From Roseibium porphyridii (GTDB lineage: Bacteria > Pseudomonadota > Alphaproteobacteria > Rhizobiales > Stappiaceae), in contig NZ_CP120863.1 in NCBI RefSeq assembly GCF_026191725.2, forward strand, positions 3,266,001 through 3,330,000: DNA of 64,000 nucleotides, written 5' to 3'. Shown here piece by piece: positions 44,340 through 54,110 of this stretch (the first letter of the stretch is position 1; each line of letters starts with the position of its first letter). A program made the position numbers and the translations under genes. A model generated the notes under the pieces. The model had not been told where the DNA came from. It did not search any database and saw nothing but the letters and a program-made list of their open reading frames with translations.

Positions 44340-47165
44340 TCAACCTTCCGGAGGCGTTCCGTCCGGCTCTGAGGAACTGTCATCAGCATCACCGGAGTTC
44401 GCGCTGTCTTCAGTGTTGTCACCGCTTTTTGCGCCCTCACCTTCTTCGTCGATGACGTCTTCGTCATCAACTTCCGAAATCCCCTCAACAGCCACGACTT
44501 TCTCATCGTCAGCGGTCTTGAAGACAATGACACCTTGCGTGGCTCTGCCTGCGATGCGAATGCCGTCGACAGGACACCGGATCAACTGCCCACCATCGGT
44601 GACCAGCATTATCTGGTGGCTATCCTCCACCGGGAAGGATGCGATCAATCCACCGTTTCTGTTGTTGACGGCCATCGCCGTGATACCCTTACCGCCACGG
44701 CCTGTTACCCGGTATTCAAATGACGAGGTCCGTTTGCCGTAGCCGTTTTCGGAAATGGTCAGAATGATCTGTTCGGCTGCGCTCATTTGAGCGTATCGTT
44801 CTTGTGGCAGATCGCCGGCTACAACACCGTCCTCATCCGCTCCGTTGCCATTTTCATCCGCTTCCCCGCGCATTGCACGCGACAATTTAAGATAGGCGGC
44901 GCGCTCTTCCGCATCGACATCGATGTGGTGCAGGATCTGCATTGAAATGACACAGTCACCATCGGCAAGTCTAATGCCACGAACACCAACTGAGTTTCTG
45001 CCGGCAAAGACGCGCACGTCGGTAACCGGGAAACGGATACACTGGCCGTAATTGGTGGTGAGCATGACATCGTCGTGTTCTGAACATGTGTCCACACCGA
45101 CAATTCCGTCACCGTCCTCCAGCTTCATGGCAATCTTGCCGTTTCGATTGATGTTGACGAAGTCAGAAAGCTTGTTGCGCCGGACGGTGCCGCGCACCGT
45201 CGCAAACATGACATCAAGATTTGCCCAGCTGTCTTCGTCTTCAGGCAACGGCAGTATCGACGTGATCTGTTCGCCCTGCTCGAGAGGCAGCATATTGACG
45301 AGCGCTTTGCCTCGTGAGGTCGGGCCGCCAAGAGGTAGACGCCAGACCTTCATCTTGTAGCAAATGCCGCGTGACGAGAAAAAGAGCACCGGCGTATGGG
45401 TGTTTGCAACAAAGAGACGGGTGACGAAATCCTCTTCTTTGGTTGCCATGCCGGAGCGGCCTTTGCCACCGCGTCTTTGTGCACGATAAGTGGCCAAAGG
45501 AACGCGCTTGATGTAACCGCCGTGTGAAACGGTCACGACCATATCTTCGCGTTGGATCAGGTCTTCGTCATCGAAATCAGCACCGCCTTCGACAATCTCT
45601 GTCCGTCGCGGTGTCGCGAATTCTTCCTTGATCTCGAGCATTTCCGTTCTGACAATGTCCTGAATGCGCGCACGAGAGCGCAGGATGTCTAGAAAATCGG
45701 AAATTTCCGCACCAATCTTGTTCAGCTCCTCCTCGATTTCATCACGGCCCATTGCCGTCAGGCGCTGGAGTCTGAGATCGAGAATGGCTCTTGCCTGTTC
45801 TTCGGACAGTTTGTAGGTGCCATCTTCCTGAACCATGTGGCGCGGGTCGTCGATCAAGCGGATCAACGCCTCAACGTCACGCGCTGGCCAGTTCCGTTCC
45901 ATCAACTGCGCTCGAGCAGTTGCGGGATCGGGAGCAGCTCGGATCAGTTTGATGACCTCATCGATGTTTTCAACGGCAATACCCAGACCGACCAAGATAT
46001 GCGCACGATCGCGTGCTTTCTTGAGCAGGTAACGGGTCCTGCGCTGAATGACTTCTTCGCGGAAAGCGACGAAGGCACGCAGCATGTCGGACAGGTTCAT
46101 CTGTTCCGGCTTGCCGCCATTAAGTGCCACCATATTGGCGCCGAAAGACGTTTGCAGCTGACTGAAGCGATAGAGCTGGTTCAGCACAACATCCGGGACC
46201 GCATCTCGCTTGAGTTCAATGACGACCCGCATACCTGAGCGGTCGCTCTCGTCCCGGATATCGGAAATGCCTTCAATGCGTTTGTCGCGCACAAGTTCGG
46301 CAATCTTCTCGATCATAGTCGATTTGTTGACCTGATAGGGAATTTCCGTGACGATCAAGGCGTTGCGGTCCTTGCGAACCTCTTCGATATCCACTTTTGC
46401 CCGCATGACAACCGAGCCGCGCCCACTTTCATAGGCGTTGCGGATACCTGACCGACCAAGGATCATGCCACCAGTCGGAAAATCCGGACCTGGAACGATT
46501 TGCATCAACTCTTCCAGCGGCATCGCCGGATTTTCCATGATTGCGATGGCGGCGTCGATCACTTCACCCAGATTGTGTGGCGGAATGTTCGTTGCCATGC
46601 CGACCGCAATACCGCCGGCACCGTTGACCAGAAGGTTCGGGAATTTTGCCGGAAGAACAACCGGTTCACTTTCCGAATTGTCATAGTTTTCCTGGAAGTC
46701 GACGGTTTCCTTGTCGATATCGTCAAGGAGCCTGTGGGCGACTTTTTCCAGTCGGCATTCCGTGTACCGCATAGCCGCGGCCGGATCGCCGTCGATTGAT
46801 CCGAAGTTACCCTGTCCGTCAATCAGTGGAAGACGCAGGGAAAAATTCTGTGCCATTCGGACCAGAGCGTCGTAAATCGCACTGTCGCCGTGTGGGTGAT
46901 ACTTACCCATGACGTCACCGACCACGCGCGCTGACTTGCGGTATGGCTTATTCCACTCATAACCATTCTCATGCATCGAATACAGGATGCGCCGATGCAC
47001 CGGTTTGAGACCGTCTCTGACGTCTGGAAGTGCACGCGATACGATTACGCTCATCGCGTAATCGAGGTAGCTGCTCTTCATTTCGTCGACAATGGAAATC
47101 GGTTTGATATCGGACGAAAATCCGTCCGAAGGGGTGCTGTTGTCCTGGTCGGCCAAGGAAGACAC
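44340..47165 (-). CDS. gyrA: DNA gyrase subunit A
   Basis: The breakage-reunion subunit of DNA gyrase, which introduces negative supercoils. The 941-residue protein has the catalytic tyrosine in [11 protein letters not shown] (Tyr134). The quinolone-resistance-determining region reads [11 protein letters not shown] (90-100), with Ser95 and Asp99 at the positions of E. coli Ser83 and Asp87, i.e. the sensitive form. The C-terminal beta-pinwheel domain has the GyrA-box (QRRGGKG, at GQ-equivalent position about 566). About 45 residues at the end form a very acidic tail rich in Asp, Glu and Ser, as in other gyrases where it tunes wrapping. Length is at the long end for the family. Confidence 0.98.
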   Translation of the reverse strand: MSSLADQDNSTPSDGFSSDIKPISIVDEMKSSYLDYAMSVIVSRALPDVRDGLKPVHRRILYSMHENGYEWNKPYRKSARVVGDVMGKYHPHGDSAIYDALVRMAQNFSLRLPLIDGQGNFGSIDGDPAAAMRYTECRLEKVAHRLLDDIDKETVDFQENYDNSESEPVVLPAKFPNLLVNGAGGIAVGMATNIPPHNLGEVIDAAIAIMENPAMPLEELMQIVPGPDFPTGGMILGRSGIRNAYESGRGSVVMRAKVDIEEVRKDRNALIVTEIPYQVNKSTMIEKIAELVRDKRIEGISDIRDESDRSGMRVVIELKRDAVPDVVLNQLYRFSQLQTSFGANMVALNGGKPEQMNLSDMLRAFVAFREEVIQRRTRYLLKKARDRAHILVGLGIAVENIDEVIKLIRAAPDPATARAQLMERNWPARDVEALIRLIDDPRHMVQEDGTYKLSEEQARAILDLRLQRLTAMGRDEIEEELNKIGAEISDFLDILRSRARIQDIVRTEMLEIKEEFATPRRTEIVEGGADFDDEDLIQREDMVVTVSHGGYIKRVPLATYRAQRRGGKGRSGMATKEEDFVTRLFVANTHTPVLFFSSRGICYKMKVWRLPLGGPTSRGKALVNMLPLEQGEQITSILPLPEDEDSWANLDVMFATVRGTVRRNKLSDFVNINRNGKIAMKLEDGDGIVGVDTCSEHDDVMLTTNYGQCIRFPVTDVRVFAGRNSVGVRGIRLADGDCVISMQILHHIDVDAEERAAYLKLSRAMRGEADENGNGADEDGVVAGDLPQERYAQMSAAEQIILTISENGYGKRTSSFEYRVTGRGGKGITAMAVNNRNGGLIASFPVEDSHQIMLVTDGGQLIRCPVDGIRIAGRATQGVIVFKTADDEKVVAVEGISEVDDEDVIDEEGEGAKSGDNTEDSANSGDADDSSSEPDGTPPEG

Positions 47166-47383
47166 TCATTTAATTGTTATTGCTGTGTCTTTTATATCCG
47201 ATTCAATCATCAGGACCAAATAAATGGCCGATTTTCGCTTGCGCAAAAACACCATAAAAACAATAACTTGCAGACAGTATACACAGGGTCGAAAAATGAA
47301 TTTGCAGATGCGGGTCGTCGCAGTGTCGAAACCCCTGTAGTAAGACACAAATCAGGCCAGATTGATTGTCCGGGGTATGGGAA

Positions 47384-48019
47384 ATGATTGACTATTACAT
47401 CAACGCTTTTGCAACGTTGTTCGTCACGATTGACCCGGTCGGTTTGGCCCCGATGTTCCTGGCGATCACAGCCGGAATGAGTCAGGCGGACAGGCGCAGG
47501 GTCGCCATCAGGGCGACGCTTACGGCAGCAGCAATTCTGTTGGTGTTTTACGCATCCGGTCAGACCGTACTTAATGTACTGGGTATTTCTGTTTCCGCGT
47601 TTCGCGTTGCGGGCGGCATCTTGTTGTTCCTGATCGCAATTGAGATGATTTTTGGAAAGAGGCAGCAACGTAAATCGGAAACTGCCGAAAAGGCGATAGA
47701 GTCAGAGACCCATCAAGGTTCCATCCACGAGTTGGCAATTTTTCCGCTAGCCATTCCACTTATCGCAGGTCCGGCAGCGATATCTGCGATTATACTGCTG
47801 TCCAGTCAGGCACCAGACACGCTGACTTATGCGGGTCTTGGCGGTGTGATTGCCATTATCTTGTTGAGCTGCATGGGCGCTTTCCTGCTGGCTGACAAAA
47901 TTGAACGCCTGTTGGGTGATACCGCACAGTTGGTTATCACCCGGCTGCTCGGAGTGTTGCTTGCCGCATTGTCTGTTCAATTCGTTGCTGACGGCATTCT
48001 TGCCTTCATTCAAGGATAA
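47384..48019 (+). CDS. MarC-family integral membrane protein
   Basis: A 211-residue inner-membrane protein with six hydrophobic segments and the MarC pattern: FVTIDPVGLAPMFLAIT (about 14-30), FRVAGGILLFLIAIEMI, LAIFPLAIPLIAGPAAISAII and the final VITRLLGVLLAALSVQFVADGI. The family was once linked to multiple antibiotic resistance, but later work did not support that; the function is unknown. The ATG at 47384 was chosen because the predicted first helix follows directly; six codons of open frame lie upstream. It is divergent from gyrA. Confidence 0.9.
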   Translation: MIDYYINAFATLFVTIDPVGLAPMFLAITAGMSQADRRRVAIRATLTAAAILLVFYASGQTVLNVLGISVSAFRVAGGILLFLIAIEMIFGKRQQRKSETAEKAIESETHQGSIHELAIFPLAIPLIAGPAAISAIILLSSQAPDTLTYAGLGGVIAIILLSCMGAFLLADKIERLLGDTAQLVITRLLGVLLAALSVQFVADGILAFIQG

Positions 48020-48030
48020 GCCCGGGCTGT

Positions 48031-48408
48031 TCATTGAGTGAGAGAGATCCTGAACTCCTGAGCCGCCACACCGTGGACGCTGTCTCTCGCCTTGATGACA
48101 ACCTCATTGATACCGTCTGGGATTTTGACACCTGACAATGATCTCGTGAAGGGTTGCTCATTCACGTGAGGATGATGGAGAACACGTTCTCCCAACAGGT
48201 CACCGTCCGGTGTGAAAACCTGCCAGAGATCGGCATAGTGATCCCAACCGGTGTCACCATGTTCCAGCGTGACCGAAAACGTCCAGCTATTGCCCGACTT
48301 TCTGGCTTCAGCTCCGACGATCTTTACCTCACCTGCTACAGCAGTGCCGATCATCAAGGATGTGAGTATGAGTGCTGTTCCAGACAGTCGTCTCAAACCG
48401 TTTTTCAT
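48031..48408 (-). CDS. Hypothetical secreted protein
   Basis: A 125-residue protein with a Sec signal (residues 1-25, MKNGLRRLSGTALILTSLMIGTAVA). The mature part, about 100 residues, is predicted all-beta and has the pattern SWTFSVTLEHGDTGWDHYADLWQV and ERVLHHPHVNEQPFTRSL. It resembles a small Ig-like periplasmic domain, and the HHPHVNEQPF stretch could bind metal. I do not recognise a named family with certainty. The ATG at 48408 puts the signal at the N-terminus; the open frame continues 17 codons upstream. Confidence 0.75.
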   Translation of the reverse strand: MKNGLRRLSGTALILTSLMIGTAVAGEVKIVGAEARKSGNSWTFSVTLEHGDTGWDHYADLWQVFTPDGDLLGERVLHHPHVNEQPFTRSLSGVKIPDGINEVVIKARDSVHGVAAQEFRISLTQ

Positions 48409-48580
48409 GTTCTTGAACTCCAAATGAAGACCTTTGACCGCCATCCTTGCAACGGCCATTCAAGGAGACAAAGTAAAGATTGCGTCATAGGCAAATCTGA
48501 AGTGGAAGTCGTGTCTGTGTATCCGAATTTCTTTGGTAAAGAAACCCTTTGAAACTCTTCAAATCCGCATGTTTCAGGGA

Positions 48581-48985
48581 CTATTTGACGGTTTGCAAAT
48601 GACTGTCGCGTTTGAACCCCAATGGCCAAAGCTCTTTATGACCGTTGCCCCACTCTGCGAGTGACTTGACGACAGGCTCAAGCGACAGGCCGAGTTCAGT
48701 TAGGCGATATTCTACCTTTGGAGGCACCACCGGGTAGACAGTTCGGTCGATCAAACCATCTGCTTCCATGCTGCGCAGTTGGGATGTCAGTACTCTTTGC
48801 GTGATGTTCGGCAATGCCTTTTGGAACGCGTTGAAACGCATGACATTTCGATCAAGCAACAGAAAAAGGATCACGCCCTTCCACTTTCCGTCGATGAGAC
48901 TGAGAGCCGCCTCGACCGCACACCCTGGGTGACAATCATAGCTGTTCTTAAGTTCATCCTTTTTCGGAATCTCTACAGTATCCAT
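48581..48985 (-). CDS. HxlR-family transcriptional regulator
   Basis: A 134-residue winged-helix regulator. It has the HxlR pattern CAVEAALSLIDGKWKGVILFLLL (about 22-44), FNAFQKALPNITQRVLTSQLRSMEADGLIDR and VPPKVEYRLTELGLSLEPV. Two Cys (in YDCHPGCAVE) precede the first helix; a Cys in this region senses quinones or diamide in Bacillus YodB, so redox sensing is plausible. The ATG at 48985 gives the family-like start; further in-frame codons exist upstream to 49075 but overlap the operator. It is divergent from the oxidoreductase gene it probably controls. Confidence 0.9.
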   Translation of the reverse strand: MDTVEIPKKDELKNSYDCHPGCAVEAALSLIDGKWKGVILFLLLDRNVMRFNAFQKALPNITQRVLTSQLRSMEADGLIDRTVYPVVPPKVEYRLTELGLSLEPVVKSLAEWGNGHKELWPLGFKRDSHLQTVK

Positions 48986-49010
48986 TGTGTGCCTATCTAC
49001 CATTCTTGTC

Positions 49011-49035
49011 AGTATGTGTTTGAATTGTACATACT
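49011..49035. promoter_or_regulatory. Probable HxlR operator between the divergent genes
   Basis: An inverted repeat AGTATGT (49011-49017) / ACATACT (49029-49035) with an 11-base spacer stands between the HxlR gene and the oxidoreductase gene. HxlR regulators typically bind such A/T-rich palindromes with AGTA/TACT ends. Its position lets one dimer repress both promoters. Confidence 0.6.
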
Positions 49036-49092
49036 TGCGTGGTGAAAGATTATGGCCAATTTGACCGGTACGCAAACATGGAGAACAACGAA

Positions 49093-50106
49093 ATGCGTGC
49101 TATCGGTTACACAACTTCGCTGCCAGCGAGTGATCAAAGGTCGCTGGAAGAATTCAACCTGCCAAAACCAGTTGCCCAAGGTCGCGATCTTTTGGTCGAA
49201 GTCAGGGCAATCGCAGTAAATCCCGTCGACACCAAAGTGCGCATGAGGCGACAGTCTGAAAACGGTCAGCCGGTTGTGCTGGGCTACGATGCTGCAGGTG
49301 TGGTTGTTGAAGTCGGTCCGGATGTTGAGGGTTTTCGCCCTGGCGACGAAGTCTATTACGCGGGCGATATTACTCGGCCCGGCACAAATTCAGAGTTTCA
49401 TCTTGTTGACGAGCGGATCGTTGGAAGAAAGCCTAAATCCCTGAGTTTCGCCGAGGCTGCGGCTTTGCCGCTAACGACAATTACTGCATGGGAAGCTTTG
49501 TTCGATCGCCTGAAAGTGCAGGACAAAGTCGGCAATGGTGCCGGAAGTCTACTTATTGTAGGTGGTGCTGGCGGTGTCGGATCAATAGCAATCCAACTTG
49601 CACGCCAGTTGACTAACCTGACCGTTATCGCGACAGCTTCGCGGCCTGAAAGCCAATCCTGGGTTAAAGAGCTGGGAGCACATCATGTCTTCGATCATTC
49701 CCGAAAAATTGCGCCCCAATTTGAAGAAGCGGGCCTGAACCCACCCGGCCTAGTTTTTTCAACGACGCATACCGAGCATCACCTCCAAGACCTTGCAGAA
49801 ACGATCGCGCCCCAAGGCCGGTTCCTTCTGATAGACGACCCTCAGGATTTCAGCATCATGCCGTTCAAGCAAAAGGCTGTTTCGATCCATTGGGAATTCA
49901 TGTTTACCCGGTCGATGTTTCAGACGGCGGATATGGATGCACAAGGACGGTTGCTGACAGAAGTTGCTGATCTTGTCGATCAGGGACGTGTCCGAACCAC
50001 ATTGTCAGGCGTTGTTTCGCCAATTAATGCCGAGAATTTGCGACAAGCCCATCAACAAGTCGAAAGTCAAAAGACCGTTGGGAAAATCGTTCTCGAAGAT
50101 TTCTGA
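49093..50106 (+). CDS. Zinc-binding-type alcohol dehydrogenase / quinone reductase (MDR family)
   Basis: A 337-residue medium-chain reductase close to the YogA/ZADH group. It starts MRAIGYTTSLPASDQRSLEE and has GRDLLVEVRAIAVNPVDTKVRMR, the cofactor motif LLIVGGAGGVGSIAIQLARQL (about 152-172) and the end segment NAENLRQAHQQVESQKTVGKIVLE. Members reduce quinones or enones with NADPH. The ATG at 49093 has GGAG 9 bases upstream and gives the family's usual N-terminus; open frame continues to 49039. Control by the adjacent HxlR regulator would fit a quinone or aldehyde stress response. Confidence 0.92.
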   Translation: MRAIGYTTSLPASDQRSLEEFNLPKPVAQGRDLLVEVRAIAVNPVDTKVRMRRQSENGQPVVLGYDAAGVVVEVGPDVEGFRPGDEVYYAGDITRPGTNSEFHLVDERIVGRKPKSLSFAEAAALPLTTITAWEALFDRLKVQDKVGNGAGSLLIVGGAGGVGSIAIQLARQLTNLTVIATASRPESQSWVKELGAHHVFDHSRKIAPQFEEAGLNPPGLVFSTTHTEHHLQDLAETIAPQGRFLLIDDPQDFSIMPFKQKAVSIHWEFMFTRSMFQTADMDAQGRLLTEVADLVDQGRVRTTLSGVVSPINAENLRQAHQQVESQKTVGKIVLEDF

Positions 50107-50140
50107 GAACGTTCCCACGCCTTGCACGAAACAATCGTAT

Positions 50141-50169
50141 TCGTCATCCTCATACCTGGAGGATGACGA
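50141..50169 (+). promoter_or_regulatory. Perfect hairpin sequestering the ribosome binding site of the DksA-like gene
   Basis: An 11-bp perfect inverted repeat TCGTCATCCTC (50141-50151) / GAGGATGACGA (50159-50169) with a 7-base loop ATACCTG covers the GGAGG Shine-Dalgarno (50158-50162) and the first base of the ATG at 50169. In the mRNA this would hide the ribosome binding site. It could be an RNA thermometer, a protein- or sRNA-regulated switch, or (as DNA) an operator. It lies 34 bases after the stop of the oxidoreductase gene and has no T-run. Confidence 0.7.
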
Positions 50170-50501
50170 TGCCGATAGATGAAAGCTCTGTGCGCAACAA
50201 ATTGCTGTCGCTGAAAGAGGAACTGGAAGCACTTAGCGAAATCTCAGAAGAGGCACGCGCACCAGTTACTCTGGATCAGCAATCAGTTGGTCGACTTTCG
50301 CGTATGGATGCACTTCAGGGTCAAGCAATGGCCCAGGCTTCCGAACGGCAGCGACGTTCGCAAATACAACGCATCGAGGCAGCGCTGCACCGTTTGGACA
50401 CAAAAGACTACGGGTACTGCGTTGAATGCGGAGATGACATTGCGCCCGGTCGGCTTGCTGTTGACCCTGCTGCAGCATTTTGCATCAGATGTGCCAGTTA
50501 A
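50169..50501 (+). CDS. DksA/TraR-type C4 zinc-finger protein
   Basis: A 110-residue protein of the DksA/TraR family. The N-terminal 70 residues are predicted helical (coiled coil, ... QAMAQASERQRRSQIQRIEAALHRLD), followed by a C4 zinc finger CVECGDDIAPGRL ... AAAFCIRC with both Cys pairs. Large DksA proteins (about 150 residues) bind RNA polymerase; short ones like this are less studied. The ATG at 50169 was chosen because GGAGG directly abuts an earlier ATG (50163), leaving no spacing. Its start region is held in a perfect hairpin. The gene is convergent and overlaps the next gene by 4 bases. Confidence 0.88.
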   Translation: MPIDESSVRNKLLSLKEELEALSEISEEARAPVTLDQQSVGRLSRMDALQGQAMAQASERQRRSQIQRIEAALHRLDTKDYGYCVECGDDIAPGRLAVDPAAAFCIRCAS

Positions 50502-51028
50502 ACGACGTGCCGTCTAAGCCCGCTCAGGAATGATAGGATTTCTTTTTCTCTTTGCTCAATTGGAAAGTGTTGAAGGTCTGCCTCGGTCCATTTTTCTTTC
50601 CGAGAAAGCTCGTTTTCCAGAAACTCGACTGAGCTGCGTTCCTCTTTGCTAAGCGGAAGATTCCTTGAAGAGCGCAACAACGAGAGCTGTTCGTGGATGC
50701 GACGTAACACAGAAAGAGCTGCCCCCATCTGCTGTTTCAAGTGATCGTTTTCCCGCCAGGTTTTTCCATTGAAGACTTCCTGAGTGACACGCTGACCGGC
50801 CCCAAAGCAGTTGTATGTAACGCAACCGGCAAAGCCGAGTTGTGTTCTTTTTTGGAAAATCATGCATCTGTTCTGAGTGTCCAGGTTGGGACACTCCTCA
50901 CCGGCAGCCTTGTCTATTCCGAAGGACTCGGATTGGTCGAACGCAAATACAACACAGCAAAGAGCAGCGCACGCTGAGCAATCGGGACTCAGGTCAATCT
51001 GATCAGCGTTGTTCTGGCAGTTTGACAC
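50498..51028 (-). CDS. Cys-cluster hypothetical protein
   Basis: A 176-residue protein of unknown function with a Cys-rich N-terminal half: CSACAALCC at 17-25, then single Cys near 46, 55, 69 and 74. Such clusters bind Zn or Fe-S in the YkgJ-like group, which this resembles only loosely. The C-terminal half (about 95-176) is helical and charged, with runs of Leu and Glu. The start is GTG at 51028, because no in-frame ATG lies near. It is tail-to-tail with the DksA-like gene with overlapping stops in a shared TTAA, so no terminator separates them. Confidence 0.68.
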   Translation of the reverse strand: MSNCQNNADQIDLSPDCSACAALCCVVFAFDQSESFGIDKAAGEECPNLDTQNRCMIFQKRTQLGFAGCVTYNCFGAGQRVTQEVFNGKTWRENDHLKQQMGAALSVLRRIHEQLSLLRSSRNLPLSKEERSSVEFLENELSRKEKWTEADLQHFPIEQREKEILSFLSGLRRHVV

Positions 51029-51085
51029 CAGGATATTGCTTTCTGGTTTTCCAGGGGTTTCAAAGAGCTCTCATGCCGAAGCACG

Positions 51086-52660
51086 TTACTCCCACTCAAT
51101 CGTACCGGGAGGTTTTGACGTGATGTCATAGGTGACGCGGTTAATACCCTGGACTTCATTGATGATACGCGTTGCGGTTTCACCAAGGAAATCGTGTTCA
51201 AACGGGTAATAGTCTGCCGTCATTCCGTCGACTGACGTTACAGCCCGAAGCGCACAGGCATAATCGTAGGTTCGCCCGTCCCCCATAACACCGACTGTAC
51301 GAACCGGCAAAATGGCAACGAAGGCCTGCCAGATTTCATCATAGAGCCCGTGTTTTCTAATTTGATCAATGTAGACTGCGTCGGCTTTCCGCAGAATTTC
51401 CAGTTTTTCGCGCGTAATTTCGCCAGGGCAACGGATTGCAAGCCCTGGTCCCGGGAATGGATGACGACCGATAAAACTGTCTGGCAGTCCAAGCTCGCGG
51501 CCGAGTTCCCTCACCTCGTCCTTGAAAAGTTCACGCAATGGCTCAACGAGTTTGAGACCCATCTTTTCCGGCAAACCACCTACATTGTGGTGGGACTTGA
51601 TGGTGACCGAGGGGCCGCCTGAGAAACTCACGCTTTCAATGACATCTGGATAAAGAGTGCCCTGCGCAAGATATTCTGCGCCCTCAATCTCATTGGCATG
51701 TTTTTGGAAAACATCGATGAACAGCTTGCCAATGATTTTCCGCTTTGTTTCCGGATCGGAAACGCCATCCAATTCTCCCAGGAACAGTTCGGTTTCGTCT
51801 GCATGGATAAGCGGTATGTTGTAGTGATCACGGAACATGGAAACGACTTCGTCTGCTTCATTCAGACGCAATAGGCCGTGGTCAACAAAGACGCATGTCA
51901 GTTGGTCCCCGATCGCCTCGTGAATGAGGACCGCGGCCACTGAACTGTCCACTCCGCCTGAAAGTCCGCAAATGACCTTCTTGTCGCCGACCTGCTCACG
52001 AATTTTGTCTATGGCGTCGTCTTTGTAAGCACCCATCGTCCAGTCACCGGTAAATCCTGCAAGCCGAACAAAGTTCTCATAAAGCGTTTTGCCATTGGGC
52101 GTGTGATGAACTTCCGGATGAAACTGGACCGCAAAAAAGTTCCGGCCCTGATCAGCCGTTATGGCAAATGGCGCATTTGGTGAGACGCCAAACACTTCAA
52201 AGCCCGGAGCCAGCTCACTGACGTGATCTCCATGGCTCATCCAGACCTGTTCTTTGCCGCTGGCAAACCAGTCCTTCAGGATTGGCAGCGGATTGCCCAT
52301 CGGGGTGACGAAGGCGCGACCGAATTCAGCTGTGCCACCTCCGCCTGAAATCTTGCCACCTTCTACCCTGCCGCCGAGGTCCTGCATCATGACCTGTTGG
52401 CCGTAACAGATTCCAAGGATCGGGACACCCAGCTCATAAACCGCACTTGGCGGCCGGGGAGCCCCTTCCCTGACGACTGAGTCCGGGCCGCCGGAGAAGA
52501 TCACTGCCTTAGGTCGAAATTCCTCAAGAAAGCTCTCGCTTACATTCTGATAAGGGTGAATTTCGCAATATACGCTGAGTTCTCGAAGGCGCCGCGCAAT
52601 AAGTTGCGTCACCTGTGAACCGAAGTCGATGATAAGTAGGCGGTCGTGATGATGGGTCAT
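51086..52660 (-). CDS. guaA: GMP synthase (glutamine-hydrolysing)
   Basis: Converts XMP to GMP with glutamine and ATP. The 524-residue protein has a class I glutamine amidotransferase domain with Cys85 in GICYGQQ, and the FHPEV His-Glu pair (about 177-181). The ATP-pyrophosphatase domain has the P-loop GLSGGVDSS (about 230-238), and the C-terminal dimerisation domain ends IEWE. Length and motifs are standard. guaB lies about 3 kb away on the same strand, so the two GMP-branch enzymes are near but not in one operon. Confidence 0.98.
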   Translation of the reverse strand: MTHHHDRLLIIDFGSQVTQLIARRLRELSVYCEIHPYQNVSESFLEEFRPKAVIFSGGPDSVVREGAPRPPSAVYELGVPILGICYGQQVMMQDLGGRVEGGKISGGGGTAEFGRAFVTPMGNPLPILKDWFASGKEQVWMSHGDHVSELAPGFEVFGVSPNAPFAITADQGRNFFAVQFHPEVHHTPNGKTLYENFVRLAGFTGDWTMGAYKDDAIDKIREQVGDKKVICGLSGGVDSSVAAVLIHEAIGDQLTCVFVDHGLLRLNEADEVVSMFRDHYNIPLIHADETELFLGELDGVSDPETKRKIIGKLFIDVFQKHANEIEGAEYLAQGTLYPDVIESVSFSGGPSVTIKSHHNVGGLPEKMGLKLVEPLRELFKDEVRELGRELGLPDSFIGRHPFPGPGLAIRCPGEITREKLEILRKADAVYIDQIRKHGLYDEIWQAFVAILPVRTVGVMGDGRTYDYACALRAVTSVDGMTADYYPFEHDFLGETATRIINEVQGINRVTYDITSKPPGTIEWE

Positions 52661-52920
52661 GGCCAGCTTCTATCCGGTCTTTTCTCCAAATTGAACCTGT
52701 TTTTGGCGGTGCGAATGCTCCCTCACAATATTTTTTAGGCCTCCGTCGCCCACTGCACAGAAGTTTTCATCTTTGGTCGAGTTCAAGGTCATCCGACAAG
52801 CTGTGTACGGCTGAATTTCGGTTTTGACGCATGTCCTTTGGCTACTTAGTCTGGACTTCGATCGTGCCCGAACTGTCCAATGCCGGGCGGTGACACGGTG
52901 CACAAGGATGCCAGGCCCAT

Positions 52921-54084
52921 ATGACCGCAGCTGCCCGTAAAGCGTTTGATGACGCTGTCGCTCTTGAACAATCTGGAAACCTGGACAAGGCGCTTGTGTC
53001 TTATCTCAAGGCTCAGGAACTTGCGCCACAGGATACTGAAATTGCCTATCGAACGGCTTCAGCGCTTTTGCAGGCTGGATATCTGGAGGAAGCACAATCG
53101 CAACTGCGCAGAATTGTGTTTGCTGAACCGGAACATCTGAATGCGCGTGGAAGCCTTGGAAGTTGCCAGCTCTTGCAAGGAGATCTGGAAAACGCCCAAC
53201 AGAACTTCCGCGATGTGCTTGACCAAGCCCCTGACAATCGAAATGCGCTTTTTGGTCTTGCTACGGTGCTGTTAAAAGAAGGCCGGGCGGCAGAGGCAGA
53301 GAGACTTGCAAGAAGTCTCGTTGAATTGCTGCCTGAAACACCAGCTGTTCTTACGCTCTTTGCGGAGACACAAGGCAAGACCGGTCAGGTCCCTGCGTCT
53401 ATCGCAGCCTATCGCAAAGCCTTAAAGATTGATCCGGAGCATACGCCGGCACTGATCGGCCTATCGGAGATTCTTCTGCTCAGAAAACGATATGATGAAG
53501 TCATCGAGCTAGCCGTTCGCGCCAGCCAACTGTCTAAAACCGATGCTTATCCTTTGTCGCTGCTTTCCGATGCGCTTTCTGGCAAAGGTGCGCTTGAAGA
53601 TGCGAGAGAAGCATCGGAAGCCGCGTTGGAACTGGATCCGCAGTCTTTCCTGGCTACGATGCAACTGAGCATACTTTCGCGAAAGCTCGGGGATCCCGTT
53701 TCTGCACTACGTTATGCACTGGCTGCGCATGACAAGGACACAAGCGCGGCGGAACCTTTCAATGCATTGGGATCAGTTCTTGCCTCGTTGAAATACGCAA
53801 CAGAAGCAAGAAAAGTTTTGACCGGTCAAACATCACAGAAAGAGTTAGAGCCAGCTGTTCGACAGTTGATCGAGTCATTGATCGCTGAAGAAAGGGATCG
53901 TGAGCTGGTACCGGAAAAATCCAAAGTTCACACCAAGCTTGAGAACGAAAGCGTTGAAACCAGTCTAGATGCCGCGCAGCACCAATCAGAGACATCGACT
54001 GTTCTACTATCCAATGAGCCTTTGCGTCCCGGCGTAGAAGGCAAACCGAATGTTCTTGGCCTCAACCGACAAGACAGATCTTGA
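52921..54084 (+). CDS. Tetratricopeptide repeat protein
   Basis: A 387-residue cytoplasmic protein without a signal peptide, built mainly of TPR repeats (about seven to eight 34-residue units between residues 5 and 310, with the usual small-residue and Pro-at-turn pattern such as ALGSCQLLQGDLENAQQNFRD and AYRKALKIDPEHTPALIGLSE). About 75 C-terminal residues are charged and probably disordered. TPR proteins mediate protein-protein contacts; the partner is unknown. It is divergent from guaA. A weak TTGACG (52824-52829) lies upstream, but no good -10 box at 17 bases. Confidence 0.88.
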   Translation: MTAAARKAFDDAVALEQSGNLDKALVSYLKAQELAPQDTEIAYRTASALLQAGYLEEAQSQLRRIVFAEPEHLNARGSLGSCQLLQGDLENAQQNFRDVLDQAPDNRNALFGLATVLLKEGRAAEAERLARSLVELLPETPAVLTLFAETQGKTGQVPASIAAYRKALKIDPEHTPALIGLSEILLLRKRYDEVIELAVRASQLSKTDAYPLSLLSDALSGKGALEDAREASEAALELDPQSFLATMQLSILSRKLGDPVSALRYALAAHDKDTSAAEPFNALGSVLASLKYATEARKVLTGQTSQKELEPAVRQLIESLIAEERDRELVPEKSKVHTKLENESVETSLDAAQHQSETSTVLLSNEPLRPGVEGKPNVLGLNRQDRS

Positions 54085-54110
54085 ACTCCCGGGTCAATCC
54101 AGTCTCGAAA

